From Halobacillus litoralis (GTDB lineage: Bacteria > Bacillota > Bacilli > Bacillales > Halobacillaceae), in NCBI RefSeq assembly GCF_009856415.1, contig NZ_WMEZ01000009.1, forward strand, positions 1 to 64,000: 64,000 nucleotides of DNA. Direction: 5' to 3'. Positions 25,678 through 35,000 of the stretch are shown here, piece after piece. Position 1 is the first letter of the stretch; each line of letters opens with the position of its first letter. The position numbers and the translations under genes are program-made. The notes beneath the pieces are model-generated. The model was given only the letters and a program-made list of their open reading frames with translations, was not told the DNA's origin and made no database searches.

Positions 25678-27540
25678 TCACTGTGCTTCCATCCAATTTT
25701 CATAAAGAGATTCTAAGTCTTTTTCCAACTCTTCTTTATGATGTTGGAGTTTCATTAACTCTTCTACATCATCACCGTTCTCCATCTGTTGATCGAGGGT
25801 TGAGATCTCTTGTTCGAGACGAGCGATTTCCTTTTCCCAATCAATGACTGGTTCTTCTTTCAGGAGGGTTTTTGGCTTCGCTGTTTTTTCAGGTTTTACC
25901 GACTGCTCTTCTTCCTGCATTTCTAAAAGGGCGTGCCAATGTTTTTTCGTTTCTTCATACGTACCGATATAACGGTGAAGTTTTCCATCCACAAGAAAAG
26001 CGGTGTGGGTGAAACACTGATCCAGGAAATGCCGGTCGTGGGAAACTCCGATGACCGTTCCTTGGAATTGATTGAGTGCTTCTTCCAGAACTTCCTGCGA
26101 CTCCACATCAAGGTGGTTGGTCGGTTCATCCAAAATCAGGACCTGAATATCCTGGTGCATGAAAATCGCAAGCTTCAAACGCATCTGTTCCCCACCACTC
26201 AGGTGGCGGATTTTCCGGAAGACGTCATACCCATAAAACATGAAGCCCGCAAGCCTGTGCCGCGCTTCCCCCTCGGTCACCCGAATGTGATCCCTGAAGT
26301 GATCAATCATCCGCTGGTCGCGATCAGCTTCTTGCAGAGGGTTTTGCGGTAGGTATCCCACCTTGATGGAAGGCGCCCGTTTAATTGTCCCCGCGCTTGG
26401 TGTTTCTTTTTCCAATAACATTTTCAAGAGTGTAGATTTCCCACTTCCGTTGGCTCCGACAATCGCAATCCGGTCCTGATAACGGACATGAAGGTTGACA
26501 CCGTCCAAAATCGTTTCGCTGCCGTACTGCTTCTCCAGCGATTCAACAGTAAATACGTCTTTCCCTGTCCGTCCATCCGCTTCAAGGGAAAGGTTCATTT
26601 TTTTCGGGTCGATCACCGGCTTATCGATTTTCTCCATCCGTTCTAACGCTTTTTCCATACTTTTCGCTTTTTTGAAAAGCTTAGGGTTCGGCGGAGTGGC
26701 TTCATTTGCCCATTGTCTCAACCTTCGTATGGCCTCTTTCATCTTTTTTATTTTCTTCTGCTGTTCTTCATACTGATGAAATTCAGCAAGCAGTTTTTCT
26801 TCTTTTTGTTTCTCAAATGCCGTGTAGTTGCCTTTGTACGTATCAATTTCTCCGGATTCCAAATCCATTATGTCTGTCACGATGTGATCAAGGAATGCGC
26901 GGTCATGGGAAATGACACAAATGGTCCCGTCATAAGCTTGCAAATACGCTTCCAGCCATTCAATCGCCTGCAGGTCCAAATGGTTCGTCGGTTCATCAAG
27001 CAAAAGAACGTCGGGGTCTTCCAACAACAGCTTGGCAAGACCGAGCTTTGTTTTCTCCCCTCCGCTCAAACTTGAAAATGGCTGATCCAGCAGGTGGTGG
27101 ATATTCAAGCCGTTCGCCACTTGTTTAATGGAGGCATCCATTTCGTATCCACCGCGGTGAGTAAAGCGGTCCTGTATTTCCCCATAGGCAGCGATGGCTC
27201 TCTCCATTTTATCAGGATCTGTCATATCCTCTTCTAATTCTTTAATCTGCTCAGCCAATGAGACGAGCTCGGTAAAAGCAAGCTGCAAGTACGCTTTCCC
27301 TGTCCCCGTCCAATCAACTGGAATCTGTTTCAAATAACCGATGGAAGCTCCCTTTTGAATGAAGAGATCTCCACCATCCAAGGATTCCTCTTTCGTGATG
27401 ATTCGGAAAAGGGTCGATTTTCCGCTGCCATTACGACCGACAAGCCCGACCCGCTGACCAGGTTTAATTTCCATATCCAAAGCTTCAAACAATACTTCCC
27501 CACCGACAATTTTATATAAATTCTTTAATGTAATGATCAT
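25678..27540 (-). CDS. ABC-F ATPase (ribosome-protection type)
   Basis: 620 residues, two ABC domains without membrane helices: Walker A GRNGSGKST and GANGSGKST, signatures LSGGEKTKLGLAK and LSGGEQMRLKLAI, Walker B LLLDEPTNHLD and LILDEPTNHLD. The linker is charged and includes PNPKLFKKAKSMEKALERM; the C-terminus is a coiled coil (about 560-620). ABC-F proteins bind the ribosomal E site, acting in translation or in resistance to peptidyl-transferase drugs. The leader ORF plus terminator upstream resembles drug-inducible members such as VmlR, so a resistance role is plausible but not shown. Confidence 0.88.
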   Translation of the reverse strand: MIITLKNLYKIVGGEVLFEALDMEIKPGQRVGLVGRNGSGKSTLFRIITKEESLDGGDLFIQKGASIGYLKQIPVDWTGTGKAYLQLAFTELVSLAEQIKELEEDMTDPDKMERAIAAYGEIQDRFTHRGGYEMDASIKQVANGLNIHHLLDQPFSSLSGGEKTKLGLAKLLLEDPDVLLLDEPTNHLDLQAIEWLEAYLQAYDGTICVISHDRAFLDHIVTDIMDLESGEIDTYKGNYTAFEKQKEEKLLAEFHQYEEQQKKIKKMKEAIRRLRQWANEATPPNPKLFKKAKSMEKALERMEKIDKPVIDPKKMNLSLEADGRTGKDVFTVESLEKQYGSETILDGVNLHVRYQDRIAIVGANGSGKSTLLKMLLEKETPSAGTIKRAPSIKVGYLPQNPLQEADRDQRMIDHFRDHIRVTEGEARHRLAGFMFYGYDVFRKIRHLSGGEQMRLKLAIFMHQDIQVLILDEPTNHLDVESQEVLEEALNQFQGTVIGVSHDRHFLDQCFTHTAFLVDGKLHRYIGTYEETKKHWHALLEMQEEEQSVKPEKTAKPKTLLKEEPVIDWEKEIARLEQEISTLDQQMENGDDVEELMKLQHHKEELEKDLESLYENWMEAQ

Positions 27541-27572
27541 TGAAATTCCTCCTAAAGACTTTTTGAAGACAC

Positions 27573-27607
27573 AAAAAAAGCCAGAGGTCCCGTTACCTCT
27601 GACTTTT
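27573..27607 (-). promoter_or_regulatory. Attenuator hairpin before the ABC-F gene
   Basis: On the complement AAGTCAGAGGT pairs with ACCTCTGGCTT (one G-U), followed by TTTTTTT. It lies between the leader ORF stop and the ABC-F start, about 35 bp before the gene. A complete terminator in the leader implies conditional read-through. Confidence 0.75.
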
Positions 27608-27646
27608 ATCTGTGAATAATCAGGTATGAGACGCTACAGTGCTTCA

Positions 27647-27754
27647 CTATTCAGATGCCATTTCGGACATACGTGTCCCGTTGACAGCTAAATCGTGAAT
27701 AATTGCACGGCGTACATAGTTGATTTGATAGTCAAGCACGTGCATCTGTAACAT
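27647..27754 (-). CDS. Leader peptide ORF (35 aa) of the ABC-F gene
   Basis: ATG at 27754 follows GGAGG by 8 nt (an earlier ATG at 27760 is too close). The 35-residue product starts MLQMHVLDYQINYVRR and ends with TAG at 27647-27649, about 40 nt before the attenuator. Position and strong ribosome site suggest a translated regulatory uORF whose ribosome stalling controls the terminator, as known for other ABC-F resistance genes. It has no signal peptide or membrane segment. Confidence 0.65.
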   Translation of the reverse strand: MLQMHVLDYQINYVRRAIIHDLAVNGTRMSEMASE

Positions 27755-27814
27755 CTTCATACCCTCCTTTGTCTTTAGAATTAATCCCATTATATCGGAT
27801 CGTCAGAAAATTTG

Positions 27815-28282
27815 CTACTCTTTTTTGGAGTCCGCAGACTTTCCAAGTTTCTTCAATAGTTCAATAGCATCCTTCTTCTCTTCATCTGTCAGTCCATCCA
27901 TGATCGATTCTATCTCTTTCCAATGATCCGGGAAGATCCCGTTCAATAGGTCCCGTCCCTTTTCCGTAATGGACGCATAAGTGATACGCCGGTCGTTTGG
28001 GCATGGCACGCGTTTCAAGTATTCCTTTTTCTCAAGCTTGTCCACCACATAAGTGATACTTCCGCTTGCAAGCAGAATTTTCTCTCCGATTTTCTGCAGA
28101 GGCTGCTCTCCCTGATGATAGAGAAGCTCAAGCACTCCGAATTCAGTCGGGTTCAATTCATATCGTTGGATATCATCCTTCACTAAATCTGCGATGGTCC
28201 GCTGGGCTTTTGTCAATACGACAAAAAGCTTCAACGAAGGATCTTGTTTTTTCTTGCGGTACAGTTCTTGTTCGTTCATCAC
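27815..28282 (-). CDS. MarR-family transcriptional regulator
   Basis: About 155 residues, winged helix: recognition region LLASGSITYVVDKLEKKEYLKR, wing PNDRRITYASITEKG. No cysteine in the N-terminal sensing position of OhrR; the single Cys precedes the wing (RVPCPNDRR), as in MhqR-like quinone-responsive regulators. Start GTG 28282 or ATG 28279. Upstream of the ABC-F leader, same strand; target unknown. Confidence 0.85.
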   Translation of the reverse strand: MMNEQELYRKKKQDPSLKLFVVLTKAQRTIADLVKDDIQRYELNPTEFGVLELLYHQGEQPLQKIGEKILLASGSITYVVDKLEKKEYLKRVPCPNDRRITYASITEKGRDLLNGIFPDHWKEIESIMDGLTDEEKKDAIELLKKLGKSADSKKE

Positions 28283-28373
28283 GTTCGCCCATCCTTTACA
28301 AAAGATAAAGATAGTATAAGTTTAACAAATTCTAACTGTCAAACCATCCCTTTTCCGCAAATTCACGGTTTCC

Positions 28374-29297
28374 TTAAGGGTTGTCCATATTATGCAATGC
28401 GTTCGGCCCTCCAGTTAAGAAGGTGAAATGTCCCGGAAGCACCTCTAATTTTTCAGGTGTCTTCCCTTTGATTTCTCCGTCCATGTCCACATCCTGCTTA
28501 TATTCAACATCGATATTGACCTTCTCTCCTTGGTAGTGGGAAAGCTCCTGGAAGTCACTCTCATCCGTTTGCGGCCGACCCATCGTCATGAGTTCCCTGA
28601 ATAATGTAAGGTTGGAGTTCTTCACAACCAGAACGTCAAACTTCCCATCCTGCAAGTCAATCGTGGGGACAGGAAAGCGCCTCGTGCCTATGAATTGGCC
28701 ATTCATGACAAGAATCATCACCGCCTCTCCATCGATCTCTTCATCATCTACGGTCAGTTTAAAACGAAATGGTGTTGCCTGATTCATCGTTTTTAATGCA
28801 CTCATGAAGTAGCTCAGCACACCGAACCGGTTCTTTTGATTTTCGTCAATGTTAAAGGAGGTTTGTGTCACAAGACCGATGCCCCAAAAGTTAATGAAGT
28901 AATCGTCCTCGGTCTTCCCTGCATCCACAGTAACCTCTTCCCCTTCAATGATGGATGCAGCCGCTTGATTGAGTCGCTGAGGTGTATCCAAAACACGGCT
29001 GAAATCATTGCACGTTCCTCCTGGCAGCACACCGATCACCGGACGTTTTTCCATCGGTGCAAGGCAATTGACGACCTCATGCAAAGTTCCATCTCCTCCG
29101 AAGACGAAAAACACTTCAACTTCGGGGCCGTAATGCCGGCAGTTTGCATACAAATCGTCCAACGACAACGTTTGGATGATCTTTAACTCCTTCACCCCTT
29201 TACTCAACACCGGCAATATCTGCGAAAGAGCCGTCTCTAACTCTGCTTCGTCCTTTTTTCCATTATATATAAAGATTCCACTTTGATAACGAGGCAT
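28374..29297 (-). CDS. Diacylglycerol/lipid kinase-family protein (1)
   Basis: 307 residues, DAGK catalytic fold: GGDGTLHEVVN, GTCNDFSR, FWGIGLVTQ, and C-terminal DMDGE. YegS/BmrU-type lipid kinases phosphorylate diacylglycerol or related lipids. The usual LPGGTxND motif is present. Probably co-transcribed with the membrane protein gene 31 bp upstream. A paralogue lies at 58786-59667. Confidence 0.83.
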   Translation of the reverse strand: MPRYQSGIFIYNGKKDEAELETALSQILPVLSKGVKELKIIQTLSLDDLYANCRHYGPEVEVFFVFGGDGTLHEVVNCLAPMEKRPVIGVLPGGTCNDFSRVLDTPQRLNQAAASIIEGEEVTVDAGKTEDDYFINFWGIGLVTQTSFNIDENQKNRFGVLSYFMSALKTMNQATPFRFKLTVDDEEIDGEAVMILVMNGQFIGTRRFPVPTIDLQDGKFDVLVVKNSNLTLFRELMTMGRPQTDESDFQELSHYQGEKVNIDVEYKQDVDMDGEIKGKTPEKLEVLPGHFTFLTGGPNALHNMDNP

Positions 29298-29328
29298 AGA
29301 ATCCCTTCCTTCCTCTTATCATAATTGA

Positions 29329-30408
29329 CTAAATGTCTTTCTTTGAAACCAGTCGCGCTTCATTTAATGCTTGTAAAAATCTTTCCGGCTCGTCGACAGT
29401 CAAGAATATTTTCATCACTTTTCGTTTGAAACCAAATACACGATACCCCTCCACCGCTTCACTCAATCGAATTTCTAACTGTGGGGGCACCTTTTCAAGC
29501 CCAGCAAGCATCAAAGTGAAGGAATGACGTTCCTCAGGCAAGGCTTCCCCTTCATACCGACGAACCTCCACCACTTTTTCTAATGGGACCTCCATGTGGA
29601 AACGAAGCCCTTTTTGAAAATGAAGATGGTTATTCTGGATGACGACAGGACTTTTACGAATCGCTTGATAATCTGCAATTAGGAAGACGAGTGCATACAT
29701 ATCAAGGAGGGTCGCAATCCATGCGATCGTGTGGCTGTATTGCATGAGCATGACGTGGACAGCAATGATCTCAATGAGCATCGCATGAACCAACATGAGA
29801 AAAACACCGAAGTACTCACTATTTTTGTGGTAACTGAAGGTGTGATCACCGTCCGGCTTAGCGTCAAGATGTGGGAAGAAAGCATAGCGGATGGCAGAAG
29901 CATCTGTGGGTATGAACTCAATTAGCCGTTTTAACTTGGGATAGTCTCCAAACGTTTGCTGGTTCGCTGCAGAAATTCTTGCAAGTAAATGCGGACATGT
30001 ATGGAACGAAGCTTTGAAGTTATGTCTCCACGTCTTCAGATTCCTGATGAAAATAACGAAGAGGAAAAGCTCTAAGAGGATGAAACCTGCCTCAACGAGG
30101 ATAATGGAAGCGTTCATGTATTGCAGGTGTTCTTTAGCATACGCGGGAACAATCCAGTGAACGAAACCCGCTCCTAAAAGCCAAAGAGGAGCAAGCAATG
30201 ACAATGTTGGCTTTCTCCGGAGAACAAGTAAAAAAAGAACGACTGGAAGAACAATCATGATATCAATGACCGTCGCTAACACAAGAAGCGGTGGAACTTG
30301 GCCCGTCACTTCCATCTTTTGAATCAAAAAGTTTGAAAGCAGTAAGGCTGCAATGAAAAGCAAACCTCCGTAAAACGACTTCGGATGCGCTTTTATTATC
30401 TGTACCAT
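29329..30408 (-). CDS. Multi-pass membrane protein, function unknown
   Basis: 359 residues with about seven membrane helices in the first 250 residues, including helices at 12-30, 40-62, 70-90, 98-120, then two near 195-245. A soluble C-terminal part (about 255-359) has a PH-like beta pattern (VVIQNNHLHFQKGL...VEVRRYEG). I do not recognise the family with certainty. Same strand as the lipid kinase gene. Confidence 0.7.
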   Translation of the reverse strand: MVQIIKAHPKSFYGGLLFIAALLLSNFLIQKMEVTGQVPPLLVLATVIDIMIVLPVVLFLLVLRRKPTLSLLAPLWLLGAGFVHWIVPAYAKEHLQYMNASIILVEAGFILLELFLFVIFIRNLKTWRHNFKASFHTCPHLLARISAANQQTFGDYPKLKRLIEFIPTDASAIRYAFFPHLDAKPDGDHTFSYHKNSEYFGVFLMLVHAMLIEIIAVHVMLMQYSHTIAWIATLLDMYALVFLIADYQAIRKSPVVIQNNHLHFQKGLRFHMEVPLEKVVEVRRYEGEALPEERHSFTLMLAGLEKVPPQLEIRLSEAVEGYRVFGFKRKVMKIFLTVDEPERFLQALNEARLVSKKDI

Positions 30409-30540
30409 AACGACCGCCCCTTCTTTTCCTTTATTTTACTATAAAGAAGCTGAGGTGATTGTGTTTTTATAATGAAACATTCATGCAACCGATGAATGTT
30501 CATAAGTCTGCCATACCTCCCCTTTCGTGAAACACTTTCG

Positions 30541-30569
30541 TTTACTTCTAAGCGAAGTCATATTATACT
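30541..30569 (+). promoter_or_regulatory. SigA promoter of the mepR-mepA-like operon
   Basis: TTTACT, 17-bp spacer, TATACT, about 28 bp upstream of the regulator start. The region is AT-rich with GTTTACTT and AAGTAAAT arms flanking it (30540 and 30590), a possible site for autorepression by the MarR protein. Confidence 0.55.
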
Positions 30570-30596
30570 ATAATTTGTTTAGGGGGCTAAGTAAAT

Positions 30597-31049
30597 ATGA
30601 AACAAAACATAGATCAAAACTTAGGATACAACATCAATATGGTCGCACATTTTTTACAAAATATATATAACCAGCGATTAGGAGAGTACGGGTTGACCCA
30701 CTCGCAGGCGAAAGTCATCTACTTCCTGGCCAAAGCGGGCGAGCAATCCCAAACGGATCTGCAAAAACAGCTGCATATTAAAGCATCATCGATGAACGGC
30801 TTGATTGAAACACTTCTGAAGCACGAACGCATCATGAAAAGGTCCTGCCAAAAAGACAAACGGACAAAACTTGTGAAGCTTACGGATAAAGGATTAGAGT
30901 TGCATGCTACCATTCTAAAAATCATTGCTGATATTGAAGAAGAAGCGAACCAAGGGCTCTCGAAAGAAGAACAGCAAGTCATGATTTCCTGGTTGAAAAA
31001 GATGCAAGCCAACTTGAAACCTAAAACATCAAGGAGCGAAGACAAATGA
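30597..31049 (+). CDS. MarR-family regulator (MepR-like)
   Basis: 150 residues, winged helix with recognition helix KASSMNGLIETLLKHERI and wing QKDKRTKLVKLTDKG. Its stop overlaps the start of the MATE efflux gene (ATGA), the arrangement of S. aureus mepR-mepA, where MepR represses the efflux pump until a drug binds. Binding specificity is inferred. Confidence 0.85.
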   Translation: MKQNIDQNLGYNINMVAHFLQNIYNQRLGEYGLTHSQAKVIYFLAKAGEQSQTDLQKQLHIKASSMNGLIETLLKHERIMKRSCQKDKRTKLVKLTDKGLELHATILKIIADIEEEANQGLSKEEQQVMISWLKKMQANLKPKTSRSEDK

Positions 31050-32428
31050 AACAACAAAGTCAGCGGTTAGGGACCCAACCCATCCCGAAATTATTAACGA
31101 ACTTATCCGTACCCGCCATGATTGGCATGTTTGTCATGGCTCTCTACAATGTTGTTGACACGCTCTTCATCGCACGTGGTGTCGGGATTTTAGGCGTATC
31201 TGGTGTCAGCATCGGCTTCCCGGTGATGATGATCATCATGGCCATTGCCGCAGCCGTCGGTATCGGTGGTGCCTCCGTCATCTCCAGACGTTTAGGGGAA
31301 AACAAACAAGAAGAAGCCAACCAAGTTTTCGGAAATATCCTTTTTACCATCGTTGTCGTCTCAAGCTTCGGGTTCATCGGTGCCTTTACCTTTCTTGAAC
31401 CCTTGCTGAAGCTGTTTGGAGCAACGGATAACATCATGCCTTATGCAACGGATTATTTGTTCCCGATTATGCTTGGGTCGTTCTTCTTTTCTTTCGCCTT
31501 TACGACGAACAGCATCATCCGTTCAGAAGGAAACTCGAAGTTTGCCATGATGACAATGATCATCCCGGCTGTTTTGAACATGATCCTCGATCCGATTTTC
31601 ATCTTCGGTTTGGATATGGGGGTACAGGGAGCTTCTGTTGCCACCGTCATTTCCCAGGCGACCGTAACGATCGTCGTCTTGAATTATTTCTTAAAAGGGA
31701 AATCTTCACTGGTAGTCAAAGCTTCCTATTTGAAACCGCAATGGTCCGTCATCCGTGAAGTGTTAACCATCGGTATGCCAGCTTTTATCCGGCAAGTATC
31801 CGGAAGCGGCATGATGATCGCCATCAACCTGATGCTCATTAAATTCGGCGGTGAATTCGAAGTCGGTGTCTTCGGAATCGTACAAAAGCTTGCGATGTTC
31901 ACCATCATGCCGATGATCGGTGTCCTTCAAGGCATGCAGCCGATTATTGGCTATAATTACGGAGCCAAAAATTACGACCGTTTGAAAGAAACGGTTATGC
32001 TCGGTATGAAAGTCGTTACGATCATATCCGCGGGCATTTTCATCCTGATGATGGCCTTCCCAGAAGGTTTGATGAACATCTTCACTGGAGATGAAGCGAC
32101 CATTGAAACAGGGGCTTATGCTATCCGGATCATGTTTGCTCTTGCCATTCTTATCGGAGCCCAGGTAGTCAGCGGCGGCCTTTATCAGGCATTAGGAATG
32201 GCAAAGCCTGCACTTATTTTGTCTATGGCGCGTCAAGTTCTGTTCTTGATTCCGCTCGTATTGATCTTGCCGAACTTCTTCGGAGTGACAGGCGTATGGC
32301 TCGCCTTCCCTCTTTCTGATCTGTTCGCTTTCGTTCTATCCATGATCTTCCTTTATAAGGATCGAGCACTGTTTTTTAAAGCGAAAAATCAAGACCCGCC
32401 CTACGAGGCAGCGCCTTCTCAAGGCTAA
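31046..32428 (+). CDS. MATE-family multidrug efflux pump (MepA-like)
   Basis: 460 residues, 12 membrane helices in two similar halves (PAMIGMFVMALYNVVDTLFIARG and GMPAFIRQVSGSGMMIAINLML), close in length to MepA (451). Uses a cation gradient to export cationic drugs and dyes. Translationally coupled to the MarR gene. Confidence 0.9.
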   Translation: MKQQSQRLGTQPIPKLLTNLSVPAMIGMFVMALYNVVDTLFIARGVGILGVSGVSIGFPVMMIIMAIAAAVGIGGASVISRRLGENKQEEANQVFGNILFTIVVVSSFGFIGAFTFLEPLLKLFGATDNIMPYATDYLFPIMLGSFFFSFAFTTNSIIRSEGNSKFAMMTMIIPAVLNMILDPIFIFGLDMGVQGASVATVISQATVTIVVLNYFLKGKSSLVVKASYLKPQWSVIREVLTIGMPAFIRQVSGSGMMIAINLMLIKFGGEFEVGVFGIVQKLAMFTIMPMIGVLQGMQPIIGYNYGAKNYDRLKETVMLGMKVVTIISAGIFILMMAFPEGLMNIFTGDEATIETGAYAIRIMFALAILIGAQVVSGGLYQALGMAKPALILSMARQVLFLIPLVLILPNFFGVTGVWLAFPLSDLFAFVLSMIFLYKDRALFFKAKNQDPPYEAAPSQG

Positions 32429-32433
32429 ATGAA

Positions 32434-32468
32434 AAGCACGGTGCATCCAGCACCGTGCTTAATTTTTT
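32434..32468 (+). terminator. Terminator after the MATE gene
   Basis: AAGCACGGTGC / GCACCGTGCTT stem, then AATTTTTT. Confidence 0.85.
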
Positions 32469-32497
32469 GCTCTGTAAACGGTGACGTTAATCATCAG

Positions 32498-32563
32498 TTA
32501 TTAAAGAATGGCAGGATTGTTGAAGAATCGATTTCGAGAGTTTTCCACAATCAGAAGCTTATA
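32498..32563. repeat. Minimal interspersed repeat E2
   Basis: About 60 bp: TTATTAAAGAATGGCAGGAT, then TTGAAGAATCGATTTCGAGA, followed by an inverted short end (complement ATTGTGGAAAAC). It is the two family ends joined with almost no core. The rest of the 32469-32690 gap shows no gene. Confidence 0.65.
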
Positions 32564-32693
32564 TGAAAAAACAACTCCGGAATCTACCCACCTAACTTTT
32601 TCCATATAGTTTATGAGGTAATTATAGCAACAACTGACAATTTCCGTTAGAATAAGACAGAGAGTTTTATTTCTATATTAAAGGATGGAACGC

Positions 32694-33365
32694 ATGACAT
32701 ACTCGATTCATTTAATAAAGCTATTTACAAGCCGGGAAGACCATTTGTTCAAACTGAACGAAGCGGAACGGCTCAAAAACGTTTGGAATCTATTATTCTT
32801 TTTACTAGGTTTGACGATTCTTACATATGTCTGGACAGCTTGGCTTGGTCTCGGTACGGATGCGATTTCTGCCAACATGTCTGACCTGAACAGAGTCGAA
32901 TATGAAATGAGGAAAGCATGGTTCTTAATTGGACGCGCCGGTTTCGCCATCCTTTTATTCTTGTTCACGATTTTCATTTCATCTTTCTTTTTCTGGTTGT
33001 TCAACAATGTGTCTTATAAAAAACTCTTTATTTTACAGATGAACGTATTGCTTATCATGCTGATCGAACGGATTACCTGGATCCCTCTGATGGTTTATGC
33101 AGGGATTGATTGGTACGTCTCACCCTTTTCTTTCGGAGTAATCGCCTCTTATTTCACCAGCATTGATTGGGTCATTTACTTATGCGGAGCCATCTCCATC
33201 TTCCAGCTTTTCATCATCTGGTACCAGGTGAAATGTATTTCCTGGCTTTCCAGGACGAAAATCGGCTGGATCTGGGTCGGTGTTGTGTTCTGGCACATGT
33301 TGTTGTGGGCAGGTACCGCCGCCCTATCTAAATTCGATTTGTATCTCCTTTATTTACTCAGATAA
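32694..33365 (+). CDS. Yip1-like membrane protein (YknW-like)
   Basis: About 223 residues with five predicted helices (near 33-55, 80-105, 118-140, 155-175, 190-215). The layout and the adaptor gene next to it recall B. subtilis YknW-YknX of a peptide-toxin exporter, but sequence similarity is not strong enough to name it. ATG 32694 has AAAGGA 8 nt upstream; ATG three codons earlier overlaps that site. Confidence 0.65.
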   Translation: MTYSIHLIKLFTSREDHLFKLNEAERLKNVWNLLFFLLGLTILTYVWTAWLGLGTDAISANMSDLNRVEYEMRKAWFLIGRAGFAILLFLFTIFISSFFFWLFNNVSYKKLFILQMNVLLIMLIERITWIPLMVYAGIDWYVSPFSFGVIASYFTSIDWVIYLCGAISIFQLFIIWYQVKCISWLSRTKIGWIWVGVVFWHMLLWAGTAALSKFDLYLLYLLR

Positions 33366-33388
33366 GAAAGCAGCAGGTGTAAAGATCT

Positions 33389-34645
33389 ATGAAAAAAATT
33401 AATGTAAAAGGCAGAATCATAGGCATTCTAATTGTCGCCTTCGTTACGACCAATGCTTTCCTCATCTTTCTTGATGAAGGAGAACAAGTGGATCGCAAGT
33501 CTTATATCAATGAATGGTCCAAGACAATCACGTATGATTTATTTAAAAAAATGGATACAAAAGCTGTGTTCACGTCAGAAGAAACAGAACCTGTCTATTT
33601 CAATGAAGATGTGGGATCTTTCAATGAGTTTCTAGTTGAAGAAGGAGACACCGTCAGTGAAGGCGATGACCTCTATACGTACGACGTCCTGAACTATTAT
33701 CAGGAGGAAGCTCGTCTTGAGGGTGAAGTCAGCCGGTTAGAGGAAGAAATTGACGCGATTGAAGATTTCATTGATGAAATTGAGAGCTATCGCGTACCTG
33801 ATCCTCCAGACACAAACGATAATAACTCAAGTCCCTTCAACAATAATTCCGGGACAAGTGACGCTCCTCCTCCTTCTTACATAGAAACCGAGTACATGAA
33901 AGAAGAGAAGATGGCCGAACAAGAAACAGAACTTGCCAAACAAGAAGCCATGCTCGAAATGGTGGAAGACCAGCTGGACCAGCTTCAGGACGAAGGTGAT
34001 CGAATCACCGTGACAAGCGCTTTTTCAGGAACGGTCAGCGAAGTCTCCGAAGACCTTGAATCCCCTCTTCTTACATTAGAATCTACAAACCTAGTATTAG
34101 AAGGGACCATTCCCGAACAAGAACGTAAGGAAATTGAAGAAGAGATGGTCGTCGAAATCCATGTCCCGGAACTCGAATATGAAACGACAGGTACATTAAC
34201 GTCAGTGGACGATTATCCAGAAGAAGTCGAGCTCCACCGCTCAAGCCGATATCCTTTCAAAGTTTCCATGGAAAACCCTTCAGAGGAATTGCTGGCTGGC
34301 TATCACGCGGATTTGAAAATTACTACAGATGAATCTTTAGGTGTAGTCACTGCTGTTGAGAAGGCGTTAGAGACCGATGAAAACCTTTATGCATGGGTGA
34401 TGAATGCGGAAGGAATTCTAGAGCGCCGCGACATCGAAACAGGTATTGAAGAACAAGGACTCGTTGAAATCCTATCAGGTCTTGAAGATGGTGAATGGCT
34501 CGCGGTAGAGCCCAAAGATGAATTTAGAAATGAAGCGATTTTCTTCACCCCACTACATACCGATGATCTTAGAGTACGCCAAATGTTCAAGATGGAACGT
34601 CAATCCATCCTGACTTACGGTTTACTAGGTATTCTATCCAGATAA
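33389..34645 (+). CDS. HlyD/RND-type efflux adaptor protein
   Basis: 418 residues, N-terminal membrane anchor (residues about 8-27), biotinyl-lipoyl half-motifs (VGSFNEFLVEEGDTVSEGDDLY and ITVTSAFSGTVSEV), a coiled coil split by a low-complexity Pro/Asn/Ser stretch (about 150-175), then beta-barrel domain. Such adaptors work with ABC (YknYZ-, MacB-like) pumps in Gram-positives. No ABC partner follows; a terminator does. Follows the Yip1-like gene by 23 bp. Very acidic, in line with a halophile. Confidence 0.78.
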   Translation: MKKINVKGRIIGILIVAFVTTNAFLIFLDEGEQVDRKSYINEWSKTITYDLFKKMDTKAVFTSEETEPVYFNEDVGSFNEFLVEEGDTVSEGDDLYTYDVLNYYQEEARLEGEVSRLEEEIDAIEDFIDEIESYRVPDPPDTNDNNSSPFNNNSGTSDAPPPSYIETEYMKEEKMAEQETELAKQEAMLEMVEDQLDQLQDEGDRITVTSAFSGTVSEVSEDLESPLLTLESTNLVLEGTIPEQERKEIEEEMVVEIHVPELEYETTGTLTSVDDYPEEVELHRSSRYPFKVSMENPSEELLAGYHADLKITTDESLGVVTAVEKALETDENLYAWVMNAEGILERRDIETGIEEQGLVEILSGLEDGEWLAVEPKDEFRNEAIFFTPLHTDDLRVRQMFKMERQSILTYGLLGILSR

Positions 34646-34650
34646 CTCTA

Positions 34651-34689
34651 GAGAAAAGCCGGCTGTCCCTCAGACAGCCGGCTTTTCTC
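34651..34689 (+). terminator. Terminator after the adaptor gene
   Basis: AGAAAAGCCGGCTGTC / GACAGCCGGCTTTTCT long stem. Confidence 0.88.
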
Positions 34690-34719
34690 TGTTCACCCAA
34701 CCAATACCTTTTTTGATCT

Positions 34720-34882
34720 AATAGAGAATATGGCAGAATTGTGTAAGACTCAGTTTCGAGATGTATGTGTGCGTTTAGGGGCTCCGGGAAACCGTTCGCT
34801 TTCCAACCATCCCTGACTGCCTATATGGCAAACGAACCCCGGTTATCTTGAAACAGGGTCTTACACAATCGGGAGCTATAGT
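34720..34882. repeat. Interspersed repeat E3
   Basis: About 160 bp. Left end TATGGCAGAATTGTGTAAGA, right end (complement) AGCTCCCGATTGTGTAAGAC. The hairpin core is shortened to a fragment (GGAAACCGTTCGCTTTCCAACC). The remaining 34883-35000 stretch is the upstream region of the next gene. Confidence 0.75.
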
Positions 34883-35000
34883 TAAGGTCCGTTTAGAGAA
34901 AAGAAGGAGAAGAATACTTTTACATTTGCATCTGCACGTGGCACATGGGACGATAGTAGTTAGATAGAATGACAACGAAAGAAGTAAATGGGGTATGGAA

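Noticed and set aside
33223-33234. GGTACCAGG inside the Yip1-like gene as another palindrome copy
   Set aside because: Single copy within a reading frame (W-Y-Q-V codons); no array.
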